Shown: one piece after another, positions 38,566 through 51,109 of the stretch
How positions within the stretch are numbered: the first letter of the stretch is position 1
How the letters are laid out: each line of letters opens with the position of its first letter
Assembly: GCF_016612995.1 (NCBI RefSeq)
Contig: NZ_JAEOAH010000044.1
Span: 1 to 54,833, forward strand
Direction of reading: 5' to 3'
Length of the DNA: 54,833 nucleotides
DNA from: Viridibacillus soli
GTDB lineage: Bacteria; Bacillota; Bacilli; Bacillales_A; Planococcaceae
Notes under the pieces: generated by a model
What the model was told of the DNA's origin: nothing
The model's database searches: none
What the model saw: the letters and a program-made list of their open reading frames with translations, nothing else
Position numbers and translations under genes: made by a program

Positions 38566-39395
38566 CTTTCATTTCCACCCTTCGAAAAATAGTTTCCTTC
38601 ACTTAGAGCAATTGTACGATCCTTTTCATTCACTTCTTGTAACTTTACAAGAGAATAATAATCATCTACTAAGCGCTCATCTAAATGTTCTGCTTCCACT
38701 AACACGGCGATACCAGCTAATGTGCAGTCGAATTCTTCTAACAAGTTTTTCATGCCATTCATCGTACCTCCGACTTTCATGAAGTCGTCTGTAATAAGTA
38801 CACGTTGGCCACTCTGCATGCTACGTTTTGATAGCACCATCGTTTGAATACGACGGGATGATCCGGATACATAGTTAATACTTACAGTGGAACCTTCTGT
38901 TACTTTATTGTCACGACGTACAACAACAACGGGTACATTCAAATGTCTTGCAATGGCATGGGCAATTGAAATACCTTTTGTTGCTACGGTCATAATAACA
39001 TCTATTTCTTTATCGCAAAATGCCGAAGCAAATACTTTTCCAACTCGATTCATCAACTCGGGATTACCAAGTAAATCGGTCATGAACAAGTAGCCACCTG
39101 GCAAAAGTCTATCCGAATGACTTAAATCCTTCAACAGTTCTTGCATAACTTCTCTAACAGCCGCTTCTGGCATTTTAGGAATATACTTGACGCCTCCTGC
39201 AGCTCCTGGAACGGTAACTAGTAGGCCAATCCCTCTTTCCTCAAATGTATCTTTAACAATCGATAAATCCTCACTGATAGACGATTTAGCAGATTGATAC
39301 AATTCTGCGAAAAATGTAAGAGGGATTAACTGCTGTGGATGCTCCAATAAATAATGCGTCATGTCTACAAGACGTTCGCTACGCTTCCATTTCAT
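38562..39395 (-). CDS. purR: Purine operon repressor PurR
   Basis: Repressor of purine synthesis genes that is released from DNA by PRPP. The 277-residue protein has an N-terminal winged helix (residues 1-73: [19 protein letters not shown]) and a C-terminal phosphoribosyltransferase-like domain with the PRPP motif [16 protein letters not shown] (about 197-212) that binds rather than uses PRPP. It follows ispE. I looked for a PurBox pair upstream and saw only a weak half-site. Confidence 0.97.
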   Translation of the reverse strand: MKWKRSERLVDMTHYLLEHPQQLIPLTFFAELYQSAKSSISEDLSIVKDTFEERGIGLLVTVPGAAGGVKYIPKMPEAAVREVMQELLKDLSHSDRLLPGGYLFMTDLLGNPELMNRVGKVFASAFCDKEIDVIMTVATKGISIAHAIARHLNVPVVVVRRDNKVTEGSTVSINYVSGSSRRIQTMVLSKRSMQSGQRVLITDDFMKVGGTMNGMKNLLEEFDCTLAGIAVLVEAEHLDERLVDDYYSLVKLQEVNEKDRTIALSEGNYFSKGGNER

Positions 39396-39451
39396 GAAAT
39401 CCTCTCCTGAACACGAATGATTTATACAAAAAATACCACAAACATACGTAT

Positions 39452-40318
39452 TTAAGCAAGAGAATCCCTGTCACCAAGCATACGGATTGCATATACTTCA
39501 TCACAGAAACCTCTTAACCCATTATAAATACGACTAACACGTGCCTCATTTTGCACAAGGCCAAACACAGTTGGACCGCTGCCGCTCATTAATACGGCAT
39601 CCGCTCCAAAACGTTTCATTTGTTCTTTAATAATTGCTACTTCTGGATGTAACTTCAATGTAACTGTTTCTAATACATTACCAACTGTATTACAAAGAAG
39701 ATCATAATCGTCTGTTTCAATTGCTTGAATCATTTGTTTTGTATCCGGATGAACGACATCTTCCATTTTTAAACCACCATAAACGGCCGCTGTTGAGACG
39801 CCAATCGTCGGCTTCGCTAATACTACCCAGCAGCTTGGCGGCGCTGAGATTGCCTCTATCTGCTCTCCACGGCCGGTTGCAAGCGCAGTACCTCCGTAAA
39901 CACAGAAAGACACGTCAGAGCCAATTTCAGCTCCTAATTCCGCAATTTCATCCATAGTTAAATTTAAGTTCCATAATGTATTTAAGCCCTTCAAAGTTGC
40001 AGCAGCATCACTGCTACCCCCAGCTAGTCCAGCCGCTACCGGAATGTGTTTATCAATTGTAATCGATACACCTTTTTCTATGTTGTATGTATCTTTTAAT
40101 AATTTAGCTGCTTGATAAGCTAGGTTTCTTTGATCGTCCGGTACAAAGCGATCTGTCGAATGAATTTTAATAAGCCCGTCTTTTCTAAGTCTAAGGCCTA
40201 CTCTATCGGCTAGATCAACCGTTGTCATAATCATCTCGACCTCATGGTAACCATCAGGACGTTTATAGAGCACATCAAGAGTTAAATTAATTTTGGCAGG
40301 TGCTTTCACGTAAAGCAT
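39452..40318 (-). CDS. ispE: 4-diphosphocytidyl-2-C-methyl-D-erythritol kinase
   Basis: Phosphorylates CDP-methylerythritol in the MEP pathway to isoprenoids. The 288-residue GHMP kinase has [12 protein letters not shown] at the N-terminus (residues 4-15), the glycine-rich ATP loop [16 protein letters not shown] (about 92-107) and the third motif [13 protein letters not shown] near the C-terminus. Position between sspF and purR is as in B. subtilis. Confidence 0.97.
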   Translation of the reverse strand: MLYVKAPAKINLTLDVLYKRPDGYHEVEMIMTTVDLADRVGLRLRKDGLIKIHSTDRFVPDDQRNLAYQAAKLLKDTYNIEKGVSITIDKHIPVAAGLAGGSSDAAATLKGLNTLWNLNLTMDEIAELGAEIGSDVSFCVYGGTALATGRGEQIEAISAPPSCWVVLAKPTIGVSTAAVYGGLKMEDVVHPDTKQMIQAIETDDYDLLCNTVGNVLETVTLKLHPEVAIIKEQMKRFGADAVLMSGSGPTVFGLVQNEARVSRIYNGLRGFCDEVYAIRMLGDRDSLA

Positions 40319-40494
40319 AGCGCTGCCTCCTTCCTAGCAGGTTAATATTCAAAAAAGTGATTCTATTATTCGTGCTTTTTTCACTGATTATTATTCTACC
40401 ACAGGAAGACCTTTGTTAGATAAACTCCGACTCTACCGATTGCGGGATTTTTTAATACAAACGCTCTTTTATATACTTTTTTCTCATCTTTATT

Positions 40495-40544
40495 ATAAAA
40501 ATGAAAAGCCGCCCACAGTTGAAAGCTCAAGCTGTGGGGCAGCC
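40495..40544 (-). terminator. sspF terminator
   Basis: A strong stem (40507-40519 with 40531-40544, CCCACAG/CTGTGGG at its core) followed on the minus strand by TTTTCATTTTT, downstream of sspF. Confidence 0.85.
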
Positions 40545-40579
40545 AATTGTCAGTACATCATTATTGGGCAATCATCAAT

Positions 40580-40762
40580 TTACTTTGACTTTGCTTGTTC
40601 AGCTAATCCTTGTTGCGCCATTTCAATTGCTCTCTTGACCATATTACCGGCATCTCGTGATTTGATCCCGCCCCATCCTTCTCGTTCTACTACATCGTAA
40701 AATCCAAGGTCTTTTGCGATCTCTTCTTTCAAACGATCCGACATGATACGTTTTCTAGGCAT
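40580..40762 (-). CDS. sspF: Small acid-soluble spore protein SspF
   Basis: An alpha/beta-type small spore protein of 60 residues that coats spore DNA. The conserved parts are [24 protein letters not shown] and [15 protein letters not shown]. The usual GPR protease cleavage motif of major SASPs is not well conserved in the SspF group. AGGAGG precedes the ATG, and a sigma-G type promoter overlaps the veg terminator upstream. Confidence 0.95.
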   Translation of the reverse strand: MPRKRIMSDRLKEEIAKDLGFYDVVEREGWGGIKSRDAGNMVKRAIEMAQQGLAEQAKSK

Positions 40763-40793
40763 AAGAAATTCCTCCTTTGATGGCTGACCATCA

Positions 40794-40822
40794 TAGCATG
40801 CTCAAAAAAAACAAAAACACTC
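40794..40822 (-). promoter_or_regulatory. Candidate sigma-G type promoter of sspF
   Basis: On the minus strand -10 CATGCTA (40794-40800) matches CATNHTA fully and -35 GAGTG (40818-40822) matches GHATR at four of five positions, 17 bp apart. The -35 is inside the 3' arm of the veg terminator. Confidence 0.5.
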
Positions 40823-40860
40823 GTAAAATATTCTCACGCGGAGAATACGCTACAAGTGTT
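40803..40860 (-). terminator. veg terminator
   Basis: A long imperfect stem (AACACT..GTA with TAC..AGTGTT, inner GAGAA/TTCTC with a 5-base loop) followed on the minus strand by TTTTTGTTTTTTTT. Confidence 0.85.
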
Positions 40861-40892
40861 CGAAAAAAACATTCGATTATAATTGCACTTAC

Positions 40893-41156
40893 TTATTTGG
40901 CGATGACTAACTCTCTGATGTCATCATCAAATGTAATCTCTACTGCTTCTGTTAGTATATCTGTGTAGCTGTAAGAAACTCGCTCAAAAGCGTTTTCATC
41001 TTGATCAAGATCAACTACAAATACTGCGCGATATGTTTCACGTAATATTCCAGCGCGCTCAATCGTTTTCTTGCGACCACCGTTTGCTTTTAATTGCAAA
41101 CGTTTACCCAAATGACAATCTAACGACTTCTTAATGTCGGCTAAAGTTTTTGGCAT
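40893..41156 (-). CDS. veg: Veg protein
   Basis: An 87-residue protein of the Veg family ([35 protein letters not shown], ending [10 protein letters not shown]), a small SH3-like beta protein. In B. subtilis Veg promotes biofilm matrix expression by countering SinR and is made very strongly in growth. The exact consensus promoter upstream agrees with strong expression. Confidence 0.96.
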   Translation of the reverse strand: MPKTLADIKKSLDCHLGKRLQLKANGGRKKTIERAGILRETYRAVFVVDLDQDENAFERVSYSYTDILTEAVEITFDDDIRELVIAK

Positions 41157-41181
41157 TTTCGCTTACACCTCACTATAAACC

Positions 41182-41210
41182 ATTATAAGTGGGATTGATA
41201 AAATTGTCAA
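41182..41210 (-). promoter_or_regulatory. veg promoter
   Basis: Perfect TTGACA (41205-41210) and TATAAT (41182-41187) with 17-bp spacing on the minus strand. The B. subtilis veg promoter is a standard strong sigma-A promoter. Confidence 0.92.
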
Positions 41211-41313
41211 GTCAAATAAATTATTTTATCAATCCCTCATAGTGATGTCAATTGTTTTTTATTCAAAAACCTATATTTTTTCAGAAAATGTACATAGATT
41301 GTAACAGGACCTC

Positions 41314-42754
<1,441 letters not shown>

Positions 42755-42873
42755 GGATATCATATCCTCTTTTCTAAAACTTCCTTTGACCATTTTACTG
42801 CTTTGTTACTTATATTGTACAGTAGCTAGAGCAAGATGGCTCGTTTTGGCCAAGCACGGACTCTACCTACACG

Positions 42874-42910
42874 AAAAAAGCTCCCCTCACAAGAGCAAGG
42901 AAAGCTTTTG
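42874..42910 (-). terminator. Terminator after the YabE-like gene
   Basis: AAAAGCT and AGCTTTT arms with partial inner pairing, followed on the minus strand by TTTTTTCG. Confidence 0.6.
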
Positions 42911-42938
42911 ATATTACTAAATTAAAAAACTACATGCA

Positions 42939-43970
42939 TTAGTTTAATACTTTAATTTTAATTTTTTTACGACCCCAATTATAAACAGATTGCTTATTTG
43001 GAATAAAGACATCAATCTTGTTTCCTTTGATTGCGCCACCAGTATCCCCAGCAACAGCATAACCGTAATCTTCTACCCAAACTTTAGAACCTAACTTAAT
43101 AACACTTGGGTCGACCGCAATTACTTTTAAATTCGGATTTTTTCTTAAGTTAATACCCGTAGCCGTTTTACCCGAACAACCATTACAGAAAGCAGTATAA
43201 GCTGTAGCTGTTACGTACATAGTTCGACCACCAGACGGCTCGTCTGAACGGGATGGTGTCTTAGATTTTGAAACTTTTTTAATTGATGTTAAATATTTTG
43301 ACGAAACATAACCTGTTTTGCCTTTATATTTTACTTTATACCAAGAACCCTTTTTACCTTTGTACGTCACTGTTTTGCCCTTCGGAACAGTCAGAAGCAC
43401 TTTGTATTTCGTACTTGCTCCTTTTCGTAAGTTTAGACGACCTTTAGTTTTATAAGTTTTGGCATTAGCAACTCTTGTAATCCTTTTATTAACGTCAGTT
43501 GTGGGACCTTTAGAGCCTTCCACCACATCGGTGACTTTTTGTACTCGAACGTCTAAAGCAGTTGCGTTAGGTGTTATAGCTAGCGCCTTATTATTTTGTT
43601 GAACGCGTCCTAGTTCTCCTGACTCAACTATTGGTTGCTTTAAAAAGTCAGCGACCGTAGTCGAAGTGGTTCCTGCTATCTTGTTGTTGCTTCCATCACC
43701 TTGGATGGTTAAATTTAATGCCTGTTCATACGAATTTGGTTTATTATTTTCAATATTCGTATTCACTGAGGTTTGTATTTTATCATTGTCGGATGTTTTT
43801 GTTCCGACAATATTGGTGTGTGCTGTAACTTCTTGGTGCTCACCGTTTGCCACGGCTTTGTTTGTACTTTCGAATAAATTCGAAGCTACGAAAGCAATTA
43901 ACAGTGCGATTGACAATGTCATCATCACTGCTTGCTTACTCCTCAATGATCTTGAGAACAGGTTTTTCAT
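42939..43970 (-). CDS. yabE: YabE-like cell-wall protein with SH3b and 3D domains
   Basis: Exported cell-wall protein, probably a lytic transglycosylase-like enzyme. From the ATG at 43970 it has 343 residues: a signal anchor (about 14-34), a single degenerate DUF348-like stretch (TTSTTVADFLKQ), an SH3b wall-binding domain (about 170-230: KGRLNLRKGASTKYKVL), and a C-terminal 3D domain (about 250-343) with three aspartates (VDPSVI, AGDTGG, KIDVF) and the CNGCSG insert. B. subtilis YabE has DUF348 repeats and a G5 domain instead of SH3b. The ATG has no ribosome binding site; an in-frame ATT at 43985 does (see findings). Confidence 0.88.
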   Translation of the reverse strand: MKNLFSRSLRSKQAVMMTLSIALLIAFVASNLFESTNKAVANGEHQEVTAHTNIVGTKTSDNDKIQTSVNTNIENNKPNSYEQALNLTIQGDGSNNKIAGTTSTTVADFLKQPIVESGELGRVQQNNKALAITPNATALDVRVQKVTDVVEGSKGPTTDVNKRITRVANAKTYKTKGRLNLRKGASTKYKVLLTVPKGKTVTYKGKKGSWYKVKYKGKTGYVSSKYLTSIKKVSKSKTPSRSDEPSGGRTMYVTATAYTAFCNGCSGKTATGINLRKNPNLKVIAVDPSVIKLGSKVWVEDYGYAVAGDTGGAIKGNKIDVFIPNKQSVYNWGRKKIKIKVLN

Positions 43971-44012
43971 GGAAAATTTTGTAATGAAAAACGCCTCCTT
44001 ATCACTCGTTGG

Positions 44013-44041
44013 ATTATATAGACCTTCTTTTTAGCTGTCAA
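44013..44041 (-). promoter_or_regulatory. Promoter of the YabE-like gene
   Basis: Perfect TTGACA (44036-44041) and TATAAT (44013-44018) with 17-bp spacing on the minus strand. AAGGAGG follows at 43994-44000. Confidence 0.9.
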
Positions 44042-44115
44042 CACCTAAGTCTTTTACCTAATTTTGACAACAAAGCAAGTTTTCCTGTCCGAAGTATAGA
44101 AGGCGACCTTGCATT

Positions 44116-44886
44116 TTACTTGTTAATTTTGAAAAAACGGTGGGCATTGGTAGTGGTTACCGAAGCTACTTCTTCTACCGATAATTCCTTTAAGCGTGCA
44201 ATTTCTTCAGCTACTAACGGCACTAGAGATGGCTCATTTCTTTTACCACGGTATGGGTGGGGAGCCAAGTACGGAGCATCTGTTTCAATCATCAAATATT
44301 CAAGAGGAATTTCTGTTGCGACCTCTTTTGGTTTTTTTGCATTTTTGAACGTAACTGGGCCACCTAAGCTGATCATGAAATTCATTTTGACACATTCTTT
44401 TGCAATTTCTACGCTGCCACTGTAACAATGCATAACTCCGCCAGTAATTTCTGCCTGTTCCTCTTTCAAAATGCGAATACAATCTTCTGTTGCATCACGA
44501 TTGTGAATGACAATTGGTAAATCTAATTTTTGAGCTAAACGGATTTGTTTACGTAATAATTCCTGTTGTACATCCTTTGGTGATTTGTCCCAATAATAAT
44601 CAAGTCCCGTTTCACCGATTGCTACTACCTTTGGATGAGCTGCTAATTCCTCAATCCATTGTAAATCCGCTTCTGTACAGTCAATAGCATCTACTGGGTG
44701 CCAGCCGATTGCTGCATACAAAAACGGATATTCATCAATCAATTTCATCGCTTTCTCGATTGTTGGTCGGTCAAATCCTACAACAACCATCTCTTTTACA
44801 TCAGCGTCTAACGCGCGTTGGATTACTTCTTGTAAATCTTCTTCGTATTGCTCAGCATTTAAATGCACATGTGTATCGATAAACAT
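44116..44886 (-). CDS. tatD: TatD-family deoxyribonuclease
   Basis: Metal-dependent hydrolase of the TatD/YcfH family, thought to be a DNase or D-aminoacyl-tRNA-like hydrolase. The 256-residue TIM-barrel protein has the metal-binding HVH (residues 6-8), GETGLDYYWD, VIHNRDATED, the HCYSG histidine, and IETDAPYLAP with the final aspartate. I choose the ATG at 44886, with GGAG 7 bases before. It follows metG as in B. subtilis (yabD). Confidence 0.93.
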   Translation of the reverse strand: MFIDTHVHLNAEQYEEDLQEVIQRALDADVKEMVVVGFDRPTIEKAMKLIDEYPFLYAAIGWHPVDAIDCTEADLQWIEELAAHPKVVAIGETGLDYYWDKSPKDVQQELLRKQIRLAQKLDLPIVIHNRDATEDCIRILKEEQAEITGGVMHCYSGSVEIAKECVKMNFMISLGGPVTFKNAKKPKEVATEIPLEYLMIETDAPYLAPHPYRGKRNEPSLVPLVAEEIARLKELSVEEVASVTTTNAHRFFKINK

Positions 44887-45097
44887 TGTCATTCTCCTCA
44901 CAGTAGTTTTATTTTAGACAAAGAATAGATTTCAGAGTTGTCATTCACATTACAATTTGATTACAAAGGGCATGTGGAATGTTTCAAAATCCATATTAAG
45001 GTAATTGTATAGGCATCCAATTCCATTTTAATGTTTTTTTATCAAAACTTAATAATAATGATTAAATGTTACTATAATTTATTGCGTCTATAAATAG

Positions 45098-45137
45098 AAC
45101 CAAGAGCCTACTGTTGAATTCAGTAGACTCTTGGTTT
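45098..45137 (-). terminator. Hairpin between metG and tatD
   Basis: A very strong stem of about 16 bp with one mismatch (45098-45116 with 45121-45137). The T tract is broken on both strands (TTCTATTTA on the minus), so termination may be partial. The rest of the 340-base gap, 44887-45227, shows only A/T-rich sequence. Confidence 0.65.
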
Positions 45138-45227
45138 GGGTTTCAACTTCGGAAAAATAGTGATATTACACGCAACTTACCTTTGCGAGACCAATATCAA
45201 ATTGATTCCTTAGTCGTAGCTATTTAC

Positions 45228-47225
<1,998 letters not shown>

Positions 47226-47230
47226 TTACT

Positions 47231-47259
47231 ATTCTAACGAAGTACCAAAAACCTTTCAA
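47231..47259 (-). promoter_or_regulatory. metG promoter
   Basis: TTGAAA (47254-47259) and TAGAAT (47231-47236) with 17-bp spacing on the minus strand, about 30 bases before the metG start. Confidence 0.65.
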
Positions 47260-47447
47260 TCATAGTTTATCAATTGCCATTTTGGCGAAAAATGTCGAAT
47301 GTTATTTATTGAATTCGAGATACTTAAATATATCAAATAAACCATGTATTTTCTTCTTTTTCGAGGAAATAGTCAAATTCATATGATAATGTTACTTGAA
47401 GAACGGAATAAATTTGAAAAAAAATATCATTTTACAAACAAAAATAA

Positions 47448-47476
47448 TTGACGTATATGTAAGTAGTTGGTATGAT
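47448..47476 (+). promoter_or_regulatory. abrB promoter
   Basis: TTGACG (47448-47453) and TATGAT (47471-47476), 17 bp apart on the plus strand. The predicted start is near 47483, just before two Spo0A boxes. Confidence 0.8.
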
Positions 47477-47497
47477 AGACAACAGACAAAGAATCTA

Positions 47498-47514
47498 TGT
47501 CGAAATTTGACGAA
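47498..47514 (+). promoter_or_regulatory. Two tandem Spo0A boxes downstream of the abrB promoter
   Basis: TGTCGAA (47498-47504, exact 0A-box) and TGACGAA (47508-47514, one mismatch) start 10 bases apart, so they lie on the same helix face. They fall about 15-30 bases into the transcript, as in B. subtilis, where Spo0A~P represses abrB. Confidence 0.85.
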
Positions 47515-47545
47515 AAATAATAATAATATAGGAGGAATTCTTGTC

Positions 47546-47824
47546 ATGAAATCTACTGGTATTGTCCGCAAAGTTGATGAATTAGGTCGTGTGGTTATTC
47601 CTATCGAACTTCGCCGTACTCTAGGCATCGCTGAAAAAGACGCTCTTGAAATTTACGTTGATGATGATAAAATCATCTTAAAAAAATACTTACCTAATAT
47701 GACTTGCGCAGTAACGGGCGAAGTGTCTGATGATAACTTCCGTCTTGCTGGTGGTAGCTTAATCTTAAGCCCAGAAGGCGCTGACATTCTTGTGAAAGAA
47801 ATCCAATCTAAATTAATCAAATAA
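47546..47824 (+). CDS. abrB: Transition state regulator AbrB
   Basis: Global DNA-binding regulator that represses stationary-phase and sporulation genes during growth. The 92-residue protein has the AbrB swapped-hairpin domain (STGIVRKVDELGRVVIPIELRRTLGI at the N-terminus) and the C-terminal multimerisation part. AGGAGG lies 10 bases before the ATG. It stands alone on the plus strand, as in B. subtilis, with its own promoter and Spo0A boxes. Confidence 0.97.
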   Translation: MKSTGIVRKVDELGRVVIPIELRRTLGIAEKDALEIYVDDDKIILKKYLPNMTCAVTGEVSDDNFRLAGGSLILSPEGADILVKEIQSKLIK

Positions 47825-47916
47825 TTTAGAGGGTTTAATTATATTCGAGCAACAAGATATACAATAACAATTAAATTATTATTTACCTTGTTTTTCAAAT
47901 GTGATTTCATATAAAG

Positions 47917-47955
47917 AAAACATCCGAAATATTCGCCATTTCGGATGTTTTTTTT
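47917..47955. terminator. Terminator between abrB and rsmI
   Basis: A 13-bp stem (AAACATCCGAAAT with ATTTCGGATGTTT) with a long T run on the plus strand and an AAAGAAAA flank that gives a shorter T-rich run on the minus strand. It closes abrB and probably also the convergent rsmI unit. Confidence 0.9.
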
Positions 47956-47971
47956 CATTTACTATATATCA

Positions 47972-48844
47972 TTATTCAACATGATATACCTGATATACAT
48001 CTCGCTTTGCGAGCCCTCTTACTTTTGCCACTTCTTTAATAGCATCTTTAGACGATAGTTGTTGTTCTTCCATTAATCTTCTGACATGGTCGATAACAGG
48101 AAGTTCATCCCACCAAGCTACTTCCTCTTCTTCATCAGCATTTACATTACCTTCTAAAACAATACAGAATTCCCCGCGAATTTCGCTTTCATTTGCCCAT
48201 TCTAACGCCTCATCAATTGTACCTCTTAAAAATTCTTCAAATTTCTTTGTCAATTCTCGCGCTAAAACAATACGGCGATTACCTAAAATCGTTTGCATAT
48301 CTTTTAATGTATCTTTCAAACGATGAGGTGCTTCATAAAATAAAACCGTTTCATGACGTTTACTTAATTTCTCTAACGCTTCTTTACGATCCTTTTTTTG
48401 ACGACTCAAAAATCCATAGAAGAAAAATGGCTGTGGTATTAAACCTGATGCGATTAAAGCTGTAATAGCAGCATTAGCACCTGGTACTGGTACTACCGCA
48501 AAATCCTCTTCAATCGCTTTAGTGGCGATATCTGCTCCTGGGTCTGAAATGCACGGAAGACCTGCATCACTTACTAATGCAACGGTCTTACCTTCACGTA
48601 AATAGCTAAGTAGCTTTTCTCCGCCGTACTCCTTGTTATGGTCATGGTAGCTAACGAGCGGCGTGTCGATTTCGAAGTAGTTGCATAGCTTTTTCGTATT
48701 ACGCGTATCCTCCGCTGCAATAACATCAGCTTCTTTTAAAATACGAATGGCTCTCATCGTCATATCTTCTAAATTACCAATTGGTGTTGCGACTAAATAT
48801 AAGCAACTACCCTTTTCATGCATGGTACTTTTTTGTGATTTCAC
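47972..48844 (-). CDS. rsmI: 16S rRNA 2'-O-ribose C1402 methyltransferase
   Basis: Methylates the ribose of C1402 in the decoding centre, using SAM. The 290-residue tetrapyrrole-methylase-fold protein has [15 protein letters not shown] (about residues 15-29), [11 protein letters not shown], and [13 protein letters not shown] (about 97-109) near the SAM pocket. It overlaps yazA by 4 bases. Confidence 0.95.
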   Translation of the reverse strand: MKSQKSTMHEKGSCLYLVATPIGNLEDMTMRAIRILKEADVIAAEDTRNTKKLCNYFEIDTPLVSYHDHNKEYGGEKLLSYLREGKTVALVSDAGLPCISDPGADIATKAIEEDFAVVPVPGANAAITALIASGLIPQPFFFYGFLSRQKKDRKEALEKLSKRHETVLFYEAPHRLKDTLKDMQTILGNRRIVLARELTKKFEEFLRGTIDEALEWANESEIRGEFCIVLEGNVNADEEEEVAWWDELPVIDHVRRLMEEQQLSSKDAIKEVAKVRGLAKRDVYQVYHVE

Positions 48845-49104
48845 TGCTCTCCGCTCCTTATACGGTTAATTTTCTGTTTACGTGTTAATTGTTTAAATGC
48901 ATATTCAGCTCGCATCGCTTCTTGCTTTGTGTCATATTCTTCAAAGTAAATGCAATGGACGGGTAGACGCGCTCTCGTATACTTGGCACCTTTACCTGAG
49001 TTATGCACCGTAAGGCGATGCTCTAAGTTGTTTGTATAGCCTGTATAGTAGGTTTCATCTACGCATTCTAGTACATACATGAGATGCTTATTGCTCTTTT
49101 CCAT
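48841..49104 (-). CDS. yazA: GIY-YIG domain protein YazA
   Basis: An 87-residue stand-alone GIY-YIG nuclease-fold protein of the UPF0213 group. The motif is [19 protein letters not shown] (YVL.. and YTG forms), followed by the arginine in EHRLTVHN and the glutamate in [10 protein letters not shown]. Its substrate is unknown. It overlaps yabB by 17 bases and rsmI by 4, conserved in B. subtilis. Confidence 0.93.
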   Translation of the reverse strand: MEKSNKHLMYVLECVDETYYTGYTNNLEHRLTVHNSGKGAKYTRARLPVHCIYFEEYDTKQEAMRAEYAFKQLTRKQKINRIRSGEQ

Positions 49105-49837
49105 ATAGCATCTCTCTTACTTCAGCCGTATATTCACCATCTTCTCCATATACATAAAGTGGCGGTAATATTTTTAAATCTGGCTTACCGTCTTTGATTC
49201 CTTCTATTAATAAAGTGTTCGCTTCCTTACCTGCTTTCGGATAAACGAAGCGAATGCGTTTTGGCTCTATTCGATTTTCACGCATCGCTGTAACAATATC
49301 AAGCAGACGACCCGGACGATGTACAAATGCAGCTTTTCCACCCTGCTTCAACAATTTACTTGCAGAAAAAATCATTTGATCTAGCGTCAAATAGATTTCA
49401 TGGCGTGCAATTGCAACATGCTCCTTCAAATTTTTATCGCTCGCCTCGTGCGCAGGAAAATAGGGCGGATTACATGTCACGACATCATATTTTTCAACGC
49501 CAAGTATAGATGCAATTGTCTTAACATCACCTTGCGTAATATGAATTTGTTCTTCTAATTCATTATAACGAACGCTTCTCTGCGCCATATCAACAAGGCG
49601 CTCTTGCAATTCAACTCCAGTAATATGACCTTTTGTACGAGCACTCAAAAACAATGGAATTGCCCCGTTACCGGCACATAAATCAACAAGTTTCCCTTTT
49701 TGACGTGGCACATTTACAAACTTTGCAAGTAATACTGCATCAAGAGAAAATGAAAACACCGACGGACTTTGAATAATACGTAAATCTTCCGCTAAAAGGT
49801 AATCAAGTCGTTCATCCTCTTTCAACCACTGTTCCAT
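49088..49837 (-). CDS. yabB: tRNA1(Val) (adenine37-N6)-methyltransferase-like protein
   Basis: A SAM-dependent methyltransferase of 249 residues. It has the SAM loop DLCAGNG (52-58) and the N6-adenine/N-methyltransferase motif NPPY (123-126), as in TrmN6 (YfiC). By homology it modifies A37 of tRNA-Val; the tRNA target has not been shown in this organism. It is translated into yazA with a 17-base overlap. Confidence 0.9.
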   Translation of the reverse strand: MEQWLKEDERLDYLLAEDLRIIQSPSVFSFSLDAVLLAKFVNVPRQKGKLVDLCAGNGAIPLFLSARTKGHITGVELQERLVDMAQRSVRYNELEEQIHITQGDVKTIASILGVEKYDVVTCNPPYFPAHEASDKNLKEHVAIARHEIYLTLDQMIFSASKLLKQGGKAAFVHRPGRLLDIVTAMRENRIEPKRIRFVYPKAGKEANTLLIEGIKDGKPDLKILPPLYVYGEDGEYTAEVREMLYGKEQ

Positions 49838-49856
49838 ATTCTTACCTCCAACATAG

Positions 49857-49900
49857 CAAAAGACTGACCTCCACTTCTTTAAAAAGTGGAATCAGTCTTT
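49857..49900 (-). terminator. Hairpin between yabA and yabB
   Basis: AAAGACTGA/TCAGTCTTT outer stem with inner CCACTT/AGTGG. On the minus strand only TTTT follows, so it may attenuate rather than fully end transcription. Confidence 0.55.
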
Positions 49901-49902
49901 GT

Positions 49903-50268
49903 TTAGCCGTTTTGTTTATTTAAAAATGACAGGCAGAATAGACAATCCTCGCCCTTACGTGAACTTCCAAAATGGACATGACATACGTGGTAACCTTCAT
50001 GATAAAGACGTGCCAAGTTGTCATACCCTTCACCAACATCTATGATTTCTTTCTTTTTCGCAGAAACGTCTATAATAACCTTTCCTTCTGGTTTAGAGGA
50101 AAGTACTTCTTCTAGACGAGTACGAAGATGATGATTCTCCATTTGGAGTGTTTGATGCTCTTCCATCATGAGCGCAACGAATTTTTTCAGTGCCTCAAAT
50201 TGTTTTTGCATCGATTCTAGCTGTTGTTCGAACTCCATAACAGTATCTAAGAAATTACGGTCCTCCAC
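49903..50268 (-). CDS. yabA: Replication initiation control protein YabA
   Basis: Negative regulator that bridges DnaA and the sliding clamp DnaN to prevent over-initiation. The 121-residue protein has an N-terminal coiled coil (about residues 5-58) for tetramer formation and a C-terminal zinc-binding domain with His94, Cys96, Cys109 and Cys112. It follows ricT closely. Confidence 0.95.
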   Translation of the reverse strand: MEDRNFLDTVMEFEQQLESMQKQFEALKKFVALMMEEHQTLQMENHHLRTRLEEVLSSKPEGKVIIDVSAKKKEIIDVGEGYDNLARLYHEGYHVCHVHFGSSRKGEDCLFCLSFLNKQNG

Positions 50269-50290
50269 TCAAGCCACCTCTTTATTTCCT

Positions 50291-51109
50291 CTATTGGACG
50301 GAACTTTTTTCATGTTGTAGAATTTCATCCAATGTATAATCCAAAATACGTTGTTGCTCTGAAAGCTCTACTTGTAGCACTCGTTCTAAAATATTCATGC
50401 CAACAACTTTTCCAGTACCATCCGGTGTTGCAATCATAGCACCAACATCAGGCATTTGCTCTCTAGCTTCCTCATATTCATCGTTTTCATATTTCAAGCA
50501 ACACATTAGACGACCACATAACCCTGAGATTTTAGAAGGGTTAAGCGATAAATTTTGATCTTTTGCCATTTTAATAGATACTGGCTCAAAATCGCCCAAA
50601 AATGTAGAACAGCATAACATTCTTCCACAAGGGCCTATGCCACCAAGCATTTTCGCTTCATCTCGAACACCAATTTGGCGAAGTTCGATCCGAGTGCGGA
50701 AAATAGCAGCTAAGTCTTTTACTAACTCACGGAAATCAACTCGACCTTCCGCTGTAAAATAGAAAATAATTTTGTTGCGGTCAAATGTATATTCGACATC
50801 AACTAATTTCATTTCTAATTCATGATCTACAATTTTGGCTGTTGCCAATTCAAAAGCACGTCCAGATTCAACAGCATTCTCTTCAACCTGGAAACGGTCA
50901 TGTTCATCGGCGGGTCGTACCACTTGTTTTAACGGTAATACAACATCGCTTTCACCCACTTGTTTCATTGGAACGACTACTTTGCCGTATTCAATGCCAC
51001 GTGCAGTTTCAACAATAACATATTGACCCTTATTTAATAAAAATTCTCCAGGGTCAAAATAATATATTTTACCCGCTTTTTTAAAGCGGACACCAACTAC
51101 GTTATACAA
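50291..51109 (-). CDS. ricT: RicT (YaaT), PSP1 domain protein
   Basis: Part of the RicA-RicF-RicT complex, which carries iron-sulfur clusters and affects mRNA processing by RNase Y, biofilm, competence and sporulation in B. subtilis. The 272-residue protein has a PSP1 domain (about residues 60-150) and cysteines in GIGPCGRMLCCSTF and GLCGRLMCCLKY (about 165-205) that can hold the cluster. It overlaps holB by 8 bases. Confidence 0.95.
   Translation of the reverse strand: MYNVVGVRFKKAGKIYYFDPGEFLLNKGQYVIVETARGIEYGKVVVPMKQVGESDVVLPLKQVVRPADEHDRFQVEENAVESGRAFELATAKIVDHELEMKLVDVEYTFDRNKIIFYFTAEGRVDFRELVKDLAAIFRTRIELRQIGVRDEAKMLGGIGPCGRMLCCSTFLGDFEPVSIKMAKDQNLSLNPSKISGLCGRLMCCLKYENDEYEEAREQMPDVGAMIATPDGTGKVVGMNILERVLQVELSEQQRILDYTLDEILQHEKSSVQ

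Noticed and set aside
39396-39440. PurBox pair controlling purR
   Set aside because: Only one weak half-site (CGAATGAT) is visible and no partner at the right distance and orientation.
47396-47545. Upstream extension of abrB by 50 codons
   Set aside because: The extension spans the promoter and Spo0A boxes; the conserved AbrB N-terminus starts at 47546 after AGGAGG.
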